Below are positions 1-11,375 of a stretch of DNA of 64,000 nt, in pieces; within the stretch, counting starts at the first letter, position 1, and each line of letters opens with the position of its first letter. The translations under genes were made by a program, and so were the position numbers. Location of the stretch: the NCBI GenBank assembly GCA_037042185.1, contig JAXQJY010000025.1:1116001-1180000 (forward strand), given 5' to 3'. The notes beneath the pieces were generated by a model. It was not told the DNA's origin. It saw only the letters and a list, made by a program, of their open reading frames with translations, and made no database searches. This DNA is from Sordariomycetes sp. S80-01Y (taxonomy: Eukaryota > Ascomycota > Sordariomycetes).

Positions 1-443
1 GCCTAATCAATGCCTCGAGAACCAGGACTATAGTACGTCAACAAGACTGTCCAGCAAGGTGCTTGTCCTGAAAATGGTGGGATCTCGGCCGAGACGTTTC
101 ACGCCTACGCTCAGTAAGGCACGGAGGACGGAGCGGTGCCCCACACCTTGCCGCCCGCGCCCACCCAGTCCGATCGGCTGGTCATGGACATCGCATCACG
201 TTCAACCTCCGTGACCGGTCACGCTGCCCGGCCGCGACGAAATCGCGTCACGCGCATCAGTCTCCCAATCCGAAACAAGTTTTGGTCTATGAGTAGTCGC
301 TTACAAACGAATCTACGTGCCGAGCCTCGAGTCGTAGCCAGCCTCGAGCACGAGCTGCATCCTACTGGGACCACTGGTGGACAGACAGCCTAGCTTGACA
401 TTTGCAACCTACGATAAGCGCAACGAACTCATCGACAGCGACG
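1..443. other. Upstream flank of the nucleoside transporter, no gene seen
   Basis: I see no convincing gene here. The stretch probably carries the promoter and 5' leader of the nucleoside transporter that starts at 444. An 85-codon open frame at 136-393 has no recognisable features and low-complexity arginine-rich content, so it was left out. Confidence 0.4.
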
Positions 444-1829
444 ATGTCTGCACGAGCTAACAAACACAATGGCGAGCCGGCTCGCCGCTCGGAGTACGAA
501 CCCCTCAACGCCTCCGACCTCGACGCACCGGGCCGCGACTCCCTCGACCTCCAAGACTCGACCGTCCTGCCCGCGGCCGAACCACCGTTCTCTTGGCTTG
601 AGTACTCCATATTCGTACTCCTCGGCATAGCCATGCTCTGGGCGTGGAACATGTTTCTCGCCGCGGCGCCCTACTTTGCCAGCCGCTTCGCCGCCTCGCC
701 CGCGATACAGTCCACCTTCCAGCCGAGTATTCTCGCTGTGTCGACGGTGACGAACCTCATTACCATGATACTCCTGGCGCAGATACAACAGGCGGCCAGT
801 TATCCCTTCAGGATAAATCTTGCCTTGATGATCAACATTGTTGTGTTCGGGTTGTTGACCTGCTCGACGGTGTTGTTTCTGGACGCGAGCCCGAATGTCT
901 ACTTGGGATTCCTGCTGGTCATGGTGGGATCGAGCAGCTGGGCTACGGGGTTGATTCAGAACGGGGCCTTCGCCTTCGCGGGGAGTTTCGGGAGACGGGA
1001 GTACATGCAAGCACTCATGGCCGGCCAGGGCATTGCCGGCGTCCTGCCACCGGTCGCCCAAGTCTTGACCGTGGTGATATTCCCGCCGTCCTCTTCCTCG
1101 TCCGACGACGACGCCGGCGGTGGGAAGTCGTCCGCCTTCTTGTACTTCCTCGCCGCTGTGGTCATCTCCCTGGTCACGCTCGTCGCCTTCGTACCTCTGG
1201 TCAGGCGACACAACCACATCATTGAGGGCCGCCTGGCAGAACAGCTGGCCGAGAGCGTGACATCTCTGGAGGAGGCGGAGCGCGCCGCGAGGAAGAGTGT
1301 CAGCTTGTGGCGGCTGTTTGGAAAGCTGAGGTGGTTGGCGCTGGCGCTGGCCTTGACCTTCACGGAGACGATGTTCTTTCCAGTCTTCACAACAAAGATC
1401 ACGTCCGTCAACGAGGGCCAGGGCTCGAGCATCTGGGTTCGGCCGGAAGCATTCATTCCGCTGGGCTTTTTGCTCTGGAATATTGGCGACCTTGGAGGGC
1501 GTCTGTCGACTGCCTTACCGTTCTCTCTGAGAGACCGGCCGTCGGCGCTGTTCATGCTGAGTGTCGCGAGGGCGGCATGGATACCACTTTACTTTCTCTG
1601 CAACATCGGCGGTAGGGGGGCAGTGGTCTCAAGCGACCTCTTCTACCTTCTCGTCGTGCAGCTTTTGTACGGACTGACGAACGGCTGGCTGGGAAGCAGC
1701 TGCATGATGGCGTCGGGAGACTGGGTCGACGATGGGGAGAGAGAGGCTGCGGGTGGCTTCATGGGCCTGTGTCTTGTCATAGGATTGACGACTGGCAGCA
1801 TATTGAGTTTTAGCGTTGCGCGGATATAG
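444..1829 (+). CDS. Equilibrative nucleoside transporter (ENT/SLC29 family)
   Basis: A single-exon gene of 461 codons. ENT proteins move nucleosides and nucleobases across plasma, vacuolar or organelle membranes; the yeast relative FUN26 is vacuolar. The sequence shows a hydrophilic N-terminus, then about 11 hydrophobic segments. The first contains the family-like LLGIAMLWAWNMFLAAAPYF (about residues 60-79). A later segment carries GLIQNGAFAFAGSFG, typical of ENT helix 4. A long charged loop (SSSSSDDDAGGG and then RLAEQLAESV) separates the N- and C-terminal helix groups, as in other ENTs. The open frame extends upstream to 402, but that codon is TTG, so the ATG at 444 was chosen. The neighbour IPK1 is convergent. 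Substrate cannot be read from sequence. The family call is strong, the subcellular site is inference. Confidence 0.9.
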   Translation: MSARANKHNGEPARRSEYEPLNASDLDAPGRDSLDLQDSTVLPAAEPPFSWLEYSIFVLLGIAMLWAWNMFLAAAPYFASRFAASPAIQSTFQPSILAVSTVTNLITMILLAQIQQAASYPFRINLALMINIVVFGLLTCSTVLFLDASPNVYLGFLLVMVGSSSWATGLIQNGAFAFAGSFGRREYMQALMAGQGIAGVLPPVAQVLTVVIFPPSSSSSDDDAGGGKSSAFLYFLAAVVISLVTLVAFVPLVRRHNHIIEGRLAEQLAESVTSLEEAERAARKSVSLWRLFGKLRWLALALALTFTETMFFPVFTTKITSVNEGQGSSIWVRPEAFIPLGFLLWNIGDLGGRLSTALPFSLRDRPSALFMLSVARAAWIPLYFLCNIGGRGAVVSSDLFYLLVVQLLYGLTNGWLGSSCMMASGDWVDDGEREAAGGFMGLCLVIGLTTGSILSFSVARI

Positions 1830-2137
1830 CCATAGACGAGCAGATAGTCACGAAGAGACGCGGTATGATCAAGATGAGATGCCAGAGCGTTACCGTATTG
1901 CGCGAGATGATGCAAGAACAGAAATCTGATACAACGATGAAGCGTACTGACGCTTGATGCACCCTTGATTGTGACGCGAAGCCGCCAACTCCCGACGAAC
2001 CCTATAAATGCACATGGATGCAAGCCTCCCAACGCCCAATTGCCCACCGGAAGATGCCAACATGAGAAATGCCTGGGAGCAACCCGCCGTTTCGGCCGTA
2101 AACTTCGTATCTTGCCAGCTGCCGCGTACCAGCGGCG
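1830..2137. other. Short convergent intergenic region
   Basis: About 300 nt between the 3' ends of the nucleoside transporter (+) and IPK1 (-). It must hold both 3' UTRs. No structure or repeat stood out. Confidence 0.4.
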
Positions 2138-3806
2138 TCACCACGTTGCCGTGTACTTCAAGCTCGCCTCGTTGCTCTGCTTGAAGCTCAACCGCTTCGC
2201 CTGCTCCGGCGTGGGCGGCGGCGCCTCTTGCTTGTGGGCCTCGAGGCACTGCCTCACTCTTTCCGCGTCTGTCTTGATTACATAGACCTTGGGCGTCTTG
2301 TTCAGGCACGAGGCTTTCTGGTCGACGAAGGGGGTGCTCTTGGAGCCAACGTCTTGAACAAGGATGACGTCCTTCTCCTCCAGCATCGTCTCCAGACTTG
2401 GTTCGAGGACGCAGCTCGTGGGCGGACGGTAATAAGAGCCGGCGCAGTATATCCAGTCCGCAGTGTAGAAGCCACCGTTTATCAGGTCTTCTTCCACGCC
2501 GCGCCAGTAGTCCAGTCTGAAGGCGGGTGACTTCATGTCGAAATCGCCGAAGCGGACTTTGAGAGGACGCATGGAGTCGCGACCTTTGCTCGCCCGACGC
2601 GTAATCTGGGCAAAGCAGGTGCAATCTCTCAAGGTCATGGCCAGGCTGAAGCTGGCGTCGGACTTGTCAGCGGCGAGCGGTCCCACGCGGTCATTCTCCT
2701 CCTGGGCGGTCCTCAGGATCTTGAAGGCGGCCTCGTCCCGCAAAAGGTTGAGCGTGGCGCTGAGATGGGCTCGCTCGCCCAGCGTGTCGAGCAGCGGGAG
2801 CAGACGCCATGCGCTCTTCGTTCGGGCGTGGCTGCGGGTTACATCCTTGCCGAGGGTGAGGGGGCAGGGTTTGGCCATGGTTGGGATAGGTTTGTCGAGG
2901 TCCGGCTCGAGGATGTAATTGTGCAGTTCTTTTGCGCACTGGCGGCACCGGATGGCCTTCTTCGGCGCAGAGGGGGACTGGGTCAGCCATTTTGGTTTGA
3001 ATTCGACGAGGAGGCCGTTGTCATCTTGCAAAGTCAGTGATTGTGAAAGGGCACATTGGACGAAGGAGGGCGCACCGTCGGGACGCATGTCCTCGACGAG
3101 GAAGCCATAGTCACTTTGGTCAACCCAAGTTCCCATAAATTTATCCTTCCTCGACTTGTCGTTACAGCGCAGGTACTCGTTAATGGCATCAATGATGCCG
3201 GAACCCCGGATATTTACCAGCTCTTGATGTAGCACGTGCTGCCCCAAGATGGGCTTGATGCGGGTACGATAATACTCATCCTGCTCAAAGTAATCAAACC
3301 TGGGCCGATCATCCTGAATAGGCTCCTTTGCAATCCGGAGTAACAGCCCTGCATCTGGTTAGGTTCCAACTTATCCGAGTGGGCGTGAGGCAAGAGGAGG
3401 GCGGCGACGTACGGGTTTTCTGGTGGTGGAGGTAGCCACCGTCAGGTAACTGAAACTCGAAGACGGCGTTTGCGGCGCCCTCGCCGACCATGGCGCCCAG
3501 CTTACAGCCCCTGGGGAGGGTGAAGCGCGGGCCATCACCATTTCTGTCGGCTGGGTCCGGTTGCTCAGGTACAGCGTTGGTGAGATGCTTGTGATGGGCC
3601 ATGTCCCTCGGCGCAACCCATGACTCGCTCCCCCGGACGCTGTAGGTCGAGCATCTGGCTGGTGGCTGGCGGCTGTGACCCTGTGAAGAAGACGACGAGG
3701 CTGCGTTGGATGAGCGAATATCCAGTGATGCGCCGGCTAGAGCAGAGGGCGTCCTAGGTGGTGATTTCTCCAAGGCCATGATTGGCGGGAGGGGGGTGCC
3801 TTGCAT
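2138..3806 (-). CDS. IPK1: Inositol-pentakisphosphate 2-kinase (IPK1), two exons
   Basis: IPK1 phosphorylates inositol 1,3,4,5,6-pentakisphosphate at the 2-position to make phytate (InsP6), which supports mRNA export and phosphate signalling. Exons are 3806-3413 and 3348-2138. The 64-nt intron has a GTACGT donor, a CTAAC branch site and a GCAG acceptor, giving about 534 aa. The N-terminal lobe shows LGAMVGEGAANAVFEFQL, the glycine/alanine-rich nucleotide-binding loop of the family, followed after the intron by LLLRIAKEP. LLVEFKPKWL and the cysteine-rich IRCRQCAKELHN are hallmark motifs. RFGDFDMKSP carries the acidic metal/ATP-binding residues. The first about 85 residues are proline/serine-rich and not conserved. 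An alternative in-frame ATG lies nine codons in, at 3779. The gene diverges from MDM34 across a 3.2 kb gap. Confidence 0.92.
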
Positions 3807-6800
3807 TCAAATCTGCAAGGCACGGCGGGGGGAAGCCTGCAGTTGTTCAGTCTGGTGTTATCACAAACGAAGAGAACAGTGTAACACGGACCGGCCTGAG
3901 GGAGTATCGCGACGTTGTTTCGGGGTGTCGACGTCTGACGTTGGCGATGGGAGGTCCGAGTGGAGGGGCGAGTGTGAGTGTGACTTCAGTTGAGGTCAGG
4001 ATGGGCGTGTGAGTGTGAGTGCCACTGGCAGTGCTGCTGGTCTAAGGCACTTAGCAGGACTAGTGTGAGTCGGCCACCGCAGGCAATTGGGAGGGCACTG
4101 GCAGGGCGTCCATTGGATTTTCAATGGGTCTGGGTGGGAGGATGAATTTAAGCTAGGACCGGGCAGAAGTCAAGGCAGACGGGTCGGAGGGGGCGGTTAT
4201 AACTATAATTGTAAGTCGCGAGGCACGTAGCGAAATTGCCGACGAGTGAGCGCTCGTGTCTGCAGTCCCAAAGTAGACGTGGACGTGGATTGCTCTCGTC
4301 TGGCCGTGATGGCGAAGATCCCTCCAAGTCTTCTTGAACAGCAGCGGCCACGGCGGTCCCCCCTCGCGCAACTTGCGCCTCATTCTTCAGCCTGCGTTTT
4401 TTTGGCGACGGCAGCCCATCCCAAGCCCCCAAAGCTGCACGGCTTGTCCGAAGGGGAAACCAAAGCAAATTGCGGCTCGGCGCATCGTCAGCGCCGATGC
4501 TCAGGATTCAAGATTCTGTGCGACGTCAGCGGCCCCCCGGCGCACCTTCAGCTCATTTCGCGGCTCGCAGCGCCTCCCACACGGTACGGTAGCCGCCTTG
4601 ATTGGCTGAGGTAAAGGTGGTGCGTCTTCCGCCTCTGCTTTCTGTATGACCGTCGTCGACTCATGATATACAGTGCAAGGCTGGCTGGTTGGCTGGTTGG
4701 ATGGCTGGCTGTAAGAGCATTGCGTGTCACATCGCGGACGTTGTTTCCTCCTGTGTCTGGCTTTGAAGATGGCCTCGCACCCCACAAGACTGGGTCCGTT
4801 GTTGCTTGACTGTTGCTCGATGCAGGTGTTTCTGATTGGCGCCAGGACCGGGATTTGCGGGATGTGGGATCGATCTTGATCTAGTCCAGTCCGGAGGATG
4901 ATGGTGTCTCGCAGCACTGTCGCCGACGTCACGGTTAGCCTGAGCATCAGCTCCACCGTCCCTCTCGACTATCGATTCCTCGCAGCGTCGCTGAGCACTT
5001 TCAGCCGACGAAGGGACCGCTGTTCTCGACCTCGGCGCTTGGTGATGTCTGACACGAGGGGGCTCCAGATTGCCGCCTCGCCCGCTGTCTCGGGTCAGAT
5101 GGCGCTGATGTGCTTCTATCTTGAGTTCTTCGAGGGGCATCAGGTGAGACTGCATATGCACCACTGTCACCGATGACGAAGCTCAAGCACGCATCCGTCT
5201 TTTTTCGACACGTCGGAGTAATAAAACCGCCTTTCATGAACAACAACACCTCTCCTATCGAACGTCACCCGGGGTGCGGTGAGAACTGACATCTTTTACC
5301 GCGCATGCAGCTGAGCCCTTCGTCCGAGTGCTGCATACCCCCAAGTGCTATCAAACATGCACCTCGTTGGAAACGGACCAACGTCGGCGCTCTACTTGTC
5401 AGCCTACGGCAGCCCGATATGGCCGCTAGCGGGCCAACAGCGTCGCGTAACGAAAATACACGAGCAACATCAACAGTAAACAAGCCGGGTCACCAGGAGG
5501 GGTAGTTAGTTGAGGCCGCCGGGTCGGCGCTCGTCCCGTGTTCTTCGTTCGTCGTTTGCTCTGCAGCATTAGACTGACAGGCCATGATGACCTGTGCCAG
5601 CGCGCGGGGCCGCACACGTCTCCATGCAGTGGTTTTGCTAACCGATTTAAAACGGCTATGGCACACAAACATCACCATCTCAGCTCAACGTCCTCTATCA
5701 TATATTACCCAGGAAGGCTTCTGGAAGGCCACTCGGCTTGGGCACCCCTCGCGATCAAGCCGGGGCAGCTCATGCTTTATTGGACAGCCCGAGAGCGCGC
5801 GGTTGAACAGTTATTGATCGCTCAGAGGAGCCAGCAGGGATTAAGGTTGGCGAATGGTCGCTTACAAACTGTACTGCGCTCATGGTGGTGGGAAACAGAG
5901 CCATCATAGTCGTCTTTCGGAGCCTGACTTTCGTGGCATTGCCTCAGGCGTGTTTCCCAAATCTTTGGTCCTTGATAACTCCCCCGAATCGAGACGCTGT
6001 TCTTCACGTCTTCAGCTTCGGCCTCTAGAGCCGATTAAACGTAGAACCTTCGGGCGTCGATTGCAATCGGTACAGACGGAATGTGTACATTAGCAATCGG
6101 TCAGGGACCAGCAAAGGGCAACTGAGTTGACTGAGTGACAGCAAATATACATCGACTAGCGAGAAAGCTCGCCAAGCAGATCACAGGCAGCCAACATGAC
6201 CTGCATACCAGCTCCGCCCACGACGTCAAAGGTGCGGAGTCGCTGGGCTGCACAGCGCCATGCGTACATTGTGCTACGCGGCCCGCATGATGGGATCAAC
6301 ACTGAGAGATATGGTGATTCAGTCGCCGAGGTTCTCTCAGTGGTCCCGCGATGCCCTTATTATATCATGTGCATGCCACCCCGATACTGTTTTGCCGCCG
6401 GTTGTCAAGGGAACATCGTGACACAGCCCAGGTGCCTCACGAAGTGCGCCACAAGCCGCCAGAGTGACACGCGCACTTACATCGCCCACGACCGCCTGAC
6501 CAGGTCATGGTTGAGATAGCTCAACGCATTGTTTAACAGAATAATCGCATAGCGCATGAAGCAGTGCAATCCCCGGTTGAAATTATTGCGCTAAGCCGGG
6601 CAAGAGCTCGACCCTCGGGGAAGGCAGGAACGACCCTTATTGGTGGGGAAGCGCATGCCTCGGTGGATTCAGTGCACACGACCACTGCAACCACTGAAAG
6701 CACAGGGCAAAATAGCGTCATCCCCCGAAACCCGCGAAAAATCTCCTGAAGCTCCCGTCCCTTGTTATCTCCTCACCTAAGGCGACAACCACCTCCCACG

Positions 6801-6998
6801 CCGACCTACGCCTTTACGACACGGATATTGTCGACGATACGCCTAGTTTTTCAGATTCAGCGCATTCAGGCCTTGTATACCTCGCTCTGATCGCTTTGGC
6901 CTCGATCAGCACCGACATCCCGACCGAAAACCAATCGACCAGCGCGTCATCGAAAGACCCTTCCTCCATGGTCGCGCGACAAAGAACGCCATTATAAT
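3807..6998. other. 3.2 kb divergent intergenic region between IPK1 and MDM34
   Basis: No open frame here has features of a real protein. The IPK1-proximal part has GTGTGAGTG-type runs near 3970-4060 and 4000-4070. A GGCTGGTTGG-type low-complexity run lies at about 4680-4712. The last 250 nt are pyrimidine-rich with CCTCACC and CACCTCCC stretches, consistent with the MDM34 leader. The rest looks like unique non-coding DNA. A lineage-specific small gene cannot be excluded. Confidence 0.4.
4681..4712. repeat. GGCTGGTT/GGCTGGCT low-complexity tandem tract
   Basis: A short run built from repeated GGCTGGCTGGTT units with minor changes (GGATGGCTGGCTG at its right end). It lies in the IPK1-MDM34 intergenic region, and no function is evident. 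Confidence 0.6.
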
Positions 6999-9104
6999 AT
7001 GGCCTTCAACTTCAACTGGTCGCCGCTCACGGCTGACGAGGACTTCTACGCCCGCGCCCGCGATCTTTTGACAAAGGCCCTGAACAAGTCGCCAAAACCG
7101 CCCATCATTGTCGATGACATCCTCGTCTCCGAGCTCAATCTGGGCACCGTGCCCCCGGATCTTGAGATCCTCGAAATCGGCGACCTGGCGGAAGACAGAT
7201 TCAGGGGCATCTTCAAAATGTGCTACTCTGGCGATGCCTACTTGACGCTCAAGACGAGAGTACAGGTACGTGTGACCATTCTTCTCAGCCAATCCTCCCT
7301 TCGAGTTGAGATGCCGCGGGATTGCGACAAGCACCCGACAACCCCCGAACCGAGCTTCGTTCAACCACGATCGCACTCCCCGCAAGATCTGCAGTCCATA
7401 TTCCTCGTACATGGCTTTGATGTACTGTTTTGAGTGTCCGAGTCGCAGAGCAAGTGCTTTGGGCTTTGCGCGCCAGATCTGGGTCGCGTTAAGTGGTGAT
7501 GCAATCGCTCGCGACGTTGGCATCCAGAGCTCTTTGCCCAGACCCCAGTGTCGCACTTTGCCACGACTTCTCATCCGGTCTCAATCACTCAAGAGGGCTT
7601 CAATTCTGATGGTTGATTGTTTATTGATGGCGCATTGCGATGGTCGCGAAAAGTTCGCGGTCGCGCATAAACAAACCCTGCCAAGTGCAATGTCGGCTAT
7701 AACACAATGCTAATATCAAAACAACAGGCCAACCCGCTTAACACCTACCTCGACTCGAAACCGAGCTTCACATCGCCGAAACCCCTTGCTGCAGCCTCGG
7801 GCCTCACGATCCCGTTGTCAATCACATTGTCGGATTTCAAATTATCAGCCTTCATCATCCTCGTCTTCTCGAAACAGAAAGGTCTGACTATTGTTTTCCG
7901 AAATGACCCCCTCGAGTCTCTCAAGGTTTCATCAACCTTTGACTCAATACAGTTCGTGCGCGACTACCTACAACGGACGATTGAGCAACAACTTCGAAAC
8001 CTGATGATGGATGAACTGCCTGCCATCATTCATAGATTGTCACTGCAGCTATGGTGTCCGGACCAAGCAAGCAAGGGTTCGGATACCCCCAAGGAGGAAC
8101 TCAATGACCAGGGCGTGGATCCCTTTGCTAGCCCGCCAGACGACCCCGTGGACTCGCAAGGCAACCTGCTGGATCCGAATGCTGTGTCGGAGCTGACACT
8201 GAATGGCGAGATGCAATCACTTTTCTCGCAGAAGAACCTGCTCCGCTTGGCGGCGCTGACAGACTCGCATCGAACCCTGTCACTGTTTACGCCAGGAATC
8301 CGCGATGTCGTCTTCAGAGCTTGGACAAGTCAAGGAGATAGGTCTGACCCGGTCACTCCTGCACTGGCGACACCAAGCCTTAGTCGGACACACTCTGCTA
8401 TCGCGGGCAACACCACGACGTATACCTTTTCTGATACCGGTAGTGCTTCGAACGGGCACATGCCACTGCGGCCATCCCTTATGAGTCTGCAATCTCCACC
8501 CTCGGGGCTCGCCATGCCAGCCAGCACTCGTCCCCGCACAAGCCGCAAGAAGAAGAATCGCGTCGTCAACTTGAGACGTTCCAAGTCGACTTTGGATACG
8601 ACTGATATTGGCTCAGAAGCTACTTCGGAAACAGCATCGGTCGACATGCCATTCTCAGAGCCCATGGGCTCCGATTCAATTCCGGAGGAGCCAGAGGCTG
8701 AGACCATGTCTGATGTTGTTACATCGGGCAAGGTCCGCTTCACGAGAGATGGCAAGAAGGCAGCGATTTCGCAGAGTCACCTCACATCTGAGTTGCACCC
8801 TGACCTGGAAGAGGTTGTTCCGACAGTCCCTATCTCGGACTCGAAGACTCAGTCGATTCCCATTCCGGAGAAGTCACGGCCACGAAGCGCCAAACACGAC
8901 AGCAGCATCTTTGAACAGGCCAGCGTCACCTCGGAATCCTCTTCCGCGGTTCGCGAGCACGCCTGGGTCAATAAGGTTGCCGGCGAGATCGCCCGTCGTG
9001 TCTACGACGAGAAGAAGCGCCGTGGCATTGCCACCACCGGCGGCAGCAGCAGCATCTGGGACGAGCAAGAAGCTCCTCCCGCCTACGAAGTTGCAACGCA
9101 ATAG
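6999..9104 (+). CDS. MDM34: ERMES subunit MDM34 (MMM2), two exons with a 462-nt intron
   Basis: MDM34 is the mitochondrial outer-membrane subunit of the ER-mitochondria encounter structure, which tethers the two organelles and moves phospholipids. Exon 1 is 6999-7265 (89 codons) and exon 2 is 7728-9104, joined in phase 0 to give [11 protein letters not shown], for 547 aa. The SMP lipid-transfer domain occupies roughly residues 1-210. It begins [20 protein letters not shown] and includes [39 protein letters not shown] and [17 protein letters not shown], all near-invariant in Sordariomycete MDM34. The C-terminal half is low-complexity, with a basic [16 protein letters not shown] patch and a tail [13 protein letters not shown]. 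The intron donor GTACGT and acceptor AACAG are good, but the intron is about nine times longer than most others in the window. Confidence 0.95.
7266..7727 (+). other. Unusually long intron of MDM34
   Basis: 462 nt between GTACGT and AACAG, where nearly all other introns here are 45-84 nt. A long antisense open frame (6906-7574) overlaps it but shows no family features, so I treat that as chance. The intron interrupts the SMP domain just before ANPLNTYL. Confidence 0.8.
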
Positions 9105-10009
9105 ATCGACAGGTCCCCGCTGACTTACGACCTCCCTGTACATGGACACACATTCGTTATAACCCGCCGTTTCTTTGTTTCTGCTTCAACACATGTACAG
9201 GCGTTTTGGTCACTTTGAGCAAGCATTGCGTGCTCTATTGTTTATTGATAATGTATACGTATCGCGGGGACTTTTTTCGGAAAAGAATTTTTTTAGCGGG
9301 TTTGGAGTTTTACGCGGCAGCCTCTACCATCATTGCTCGAGGCATAATGAGGGCTTGTCGCCAAACAGAATGTTTCGATAGTGTGGGAAGCCACGTCAGT
9401 CCCGGGTGGATGAAACGGCGGGCACGCGAGGAGTTACGAAGTAGTATGATGATACTTGGACCGGGACTGGCGTTAGAATGGGATACATGCGATGGGTTTG
9501 TCAAGATTACTGTAGTAGAGTCCCTCGAAGAGGGAAGGGGCGGCTTCAAATTGGGCCGCGACACGAGAGTAGCACGGATGAGGATAACCACCACTCCAAT
9601 CTACAAATTTCAAAAGAATGACCGCGGGGGTTGCCTTTAGCTTAATTCTATTGAAAACAGGGGTATTCTCCTGGTAGACCTCAGATGTAAATATGTGTAA
9701 CCTCCGCTGGCAGTCGCGCATCACGAGCGCAATCCGCGAGCAATCTCTGAGAACAACATCTCAGGCGCCCCGATGATTAGCAAATTACCCAGTAGCACGG
9801 CGACTCTTCTCTGAACGACCCGTAGAAAACTTCCTGCCCGTCCTGACCATACGGGATATCTACTCCTCGTCGAGGGACGCTTCCCTCGCCTTGCGCGTTG
9901 GCCGTCTTTTCCGCTCCCCCGCGGCATAGCCCTGGGCGCTGCCGCCAGCTCTGCTGTTGCGCCTGCCCCTCGAACCCTTGGTCTGCGGCGTGCCCAACGA
10001 GAGCCCCTT
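9105..10009. other. Convergent intergenic region, MDM34 to YAF9
   Basis: About 900 nt with the 3' UTRs of MDM34 (+) and YAF9 (-). No open frame has protein-like features. Much of it is AT-richer than the flanking coding DNA, for example 9230-9310. Confidence 0.4.
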
Positions 10010-10873
10010 CTAAGGAACCCCGGCGGCATCCGCCGCGGCCTTCTCCCTCTCCTCCAGCTGCTTCTCCATCTCGATCCTCTTCGCCTTCATGTCTGCCAGC
10101 TTCTGCTCCTTCTCCACATTCTCGGCGAGATGCTGCTCCGTCATTTTCTTGACCTTCTCTATTGCGTCTGCGATCTTTTTCGCTTCGGCGGCTTCGGTCT
10201 CGCGTGAGAAGGGCTCGCCCGGTCGGTTGCTCTGAGGTATCAGGGCAGTGCGTTCCCAGACCTCGCCGGAGTCGGGATCTGGTAGTTGCGGCGGCGGCGG
10301 TGCCTGTCTTCCTTTGCCTTTGCCCTTGCCCTTCCCGCCGGCTGGCTTCCAATTCTTGGGCACGGCGCCCGACGTCAGGATCCTGAAGAAGGCGTCAAAG
10401 GGCTCGTTGAAGAGCTGCTCCTCGTACGCCCACGATATGACCTCGCCATTCTCCATAATCATCTGTTGCTTTTCCTCCTCCGTCCGTCCATACGGGTGCA
10501 GTCTCAGGTAGTGATAGAGCGTCTGGGGCTTCTCCCCGCTCTCGTTGATGTAGTACAGCTTGACGGCCACCTCGAACTCGCCCCAGCCCGTGTCGCTGAC
10601 CTCGAAGGGCTTCCCGGGCTGACCCTCGACCATGCGCACGTGGTTGGGGATGGACTCGTGGAGCTTGAACTGGATGCGGCGCACCCAGTAGGTGATGTCG
10701 GTGTCTTCGAGGCCCTTTACGAAGACGCGCCACGAGTGCGTATGGTTGTCGGGGACGCCAGCTGGTTTGGGATTGGTGGTTTCGTTGAAGGGCACGGCCG
10801 TCGAGCCGATGATGAAGGGCCGGATGACTTGGGTGCCCTTGTTGCGTTTGCCGACCTGGTTGGCGGGCGCCAT
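10010..10873 (-). CDS. YAF9: YEATS-domain protein YAF9
   Basis: YAF9 is a shared subunit of the NuA4 histone acetyltransferase and the SWR1 H2A.Z-exchange complex, where its YEATS domain reads acylated histone H3. The single exon encodes 287 aa. The YEATS fold spans about residues 10-170. It shows HTHSWRVFVKG, the start of the domain, and then WVRRIQFKLHESIPNHVR, SDTGWGEFEVAVKLYYIN and YHYLRLHPYG. A glycine/lysine linker (GGKGKGKGKG) follows, and the C-terminal 70 residues form a charged coiled coil (EAAEAKKIADAIEKVKK onward) that in yeast contacts the complex. The start is the first ATG, 21 nt before the conserved KGTQVIRPFIIGS strand. Length is slightly above yeast YAF9. It lies tandem to and downstream of DRE2 on the same strand, 0.5 kb apart. 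Confidence 0.93.
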   Translation of the reverse strand: MAPANQVGKRNKGTQVIRPFIIGSTAVPFNETTNPKPAGVPDNHTHSWRVFVKGLEDTDITYWVRRIQFKLHESIPNHVRMVEGQPGKPFEVSDTGWGEFEVAVKLYYINESGEKPQTLYHYLRLHPYGRTEEEKQQMIMENGEVISWAYEEQLFNEPFDAFFRILTSGAVPKNWKPAGGKGKGKGKGRQAPPPPQLPDPDSGEVWERTALIPQSNRPGEPFSRETEAAEAKKIADAIEKVKKMTEQHLAENVEKEQKLADMKAKRIEMEKQLEEREKAAADAAGVP

Positions 10874-11375
10874 GGCAGGCGGTGGGAGCGCGAGGGCTCG
10901 CGGGGTGCGCTACGTCGCGTATCTGATGTCGCGCGTATGTTATTCGGGTGGGCGATATTGGAAATTATTACTCGCAGTCGTGATCGAAGGTGGTGGTGTT
11001 CGGGATTGGCTCGAGAGAAAATGTTATGGGAGGTTGAAAGGTGGGATGTGAGGTCAGAAAGTCGATCGCGGAAGCCGAGAATCGGGTTTGGAGGGCAGGT
11101 GGAGTGGGCAGTCCGGACCCTGACTTTTGGCTTCAACCACCACTACCCTCAGCATTTTAGTCAACGACCTGTAAGCGCCGAAAAAGTTTGTATTCAGAGG
11201 TGTCTGCGAGACAATCTATGTTTGCACGTTGCGTGCACCAATACGCCTATTTGTACCGCCACCGTGATCTACCCGATGCCGTCAATCGATCCCATGTAAA
11301 GCAAGAACCAGCCACGCCGCCTAAACGCCGATCCAATGCATTCTGTCGTAGTCTCTGCAACCATATCGGCGCCCT
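10874..11375. other. Intergenic region between DRE2 and YAF9
   Basis: About 500 nt between two minus-strand genes. It must hold the DRE2 3' UTR and the YAF9 promoter. No separate gene was seen. Confidence 0.4.

Noticed and set aside
6906-7574. 222-codon minus-strand frame over MDM34 exon 1 and its intron
   Set aside because: It overlaps a conserved exon on the other strand, has no recognisable motif, and is explained by chance in a long intron.
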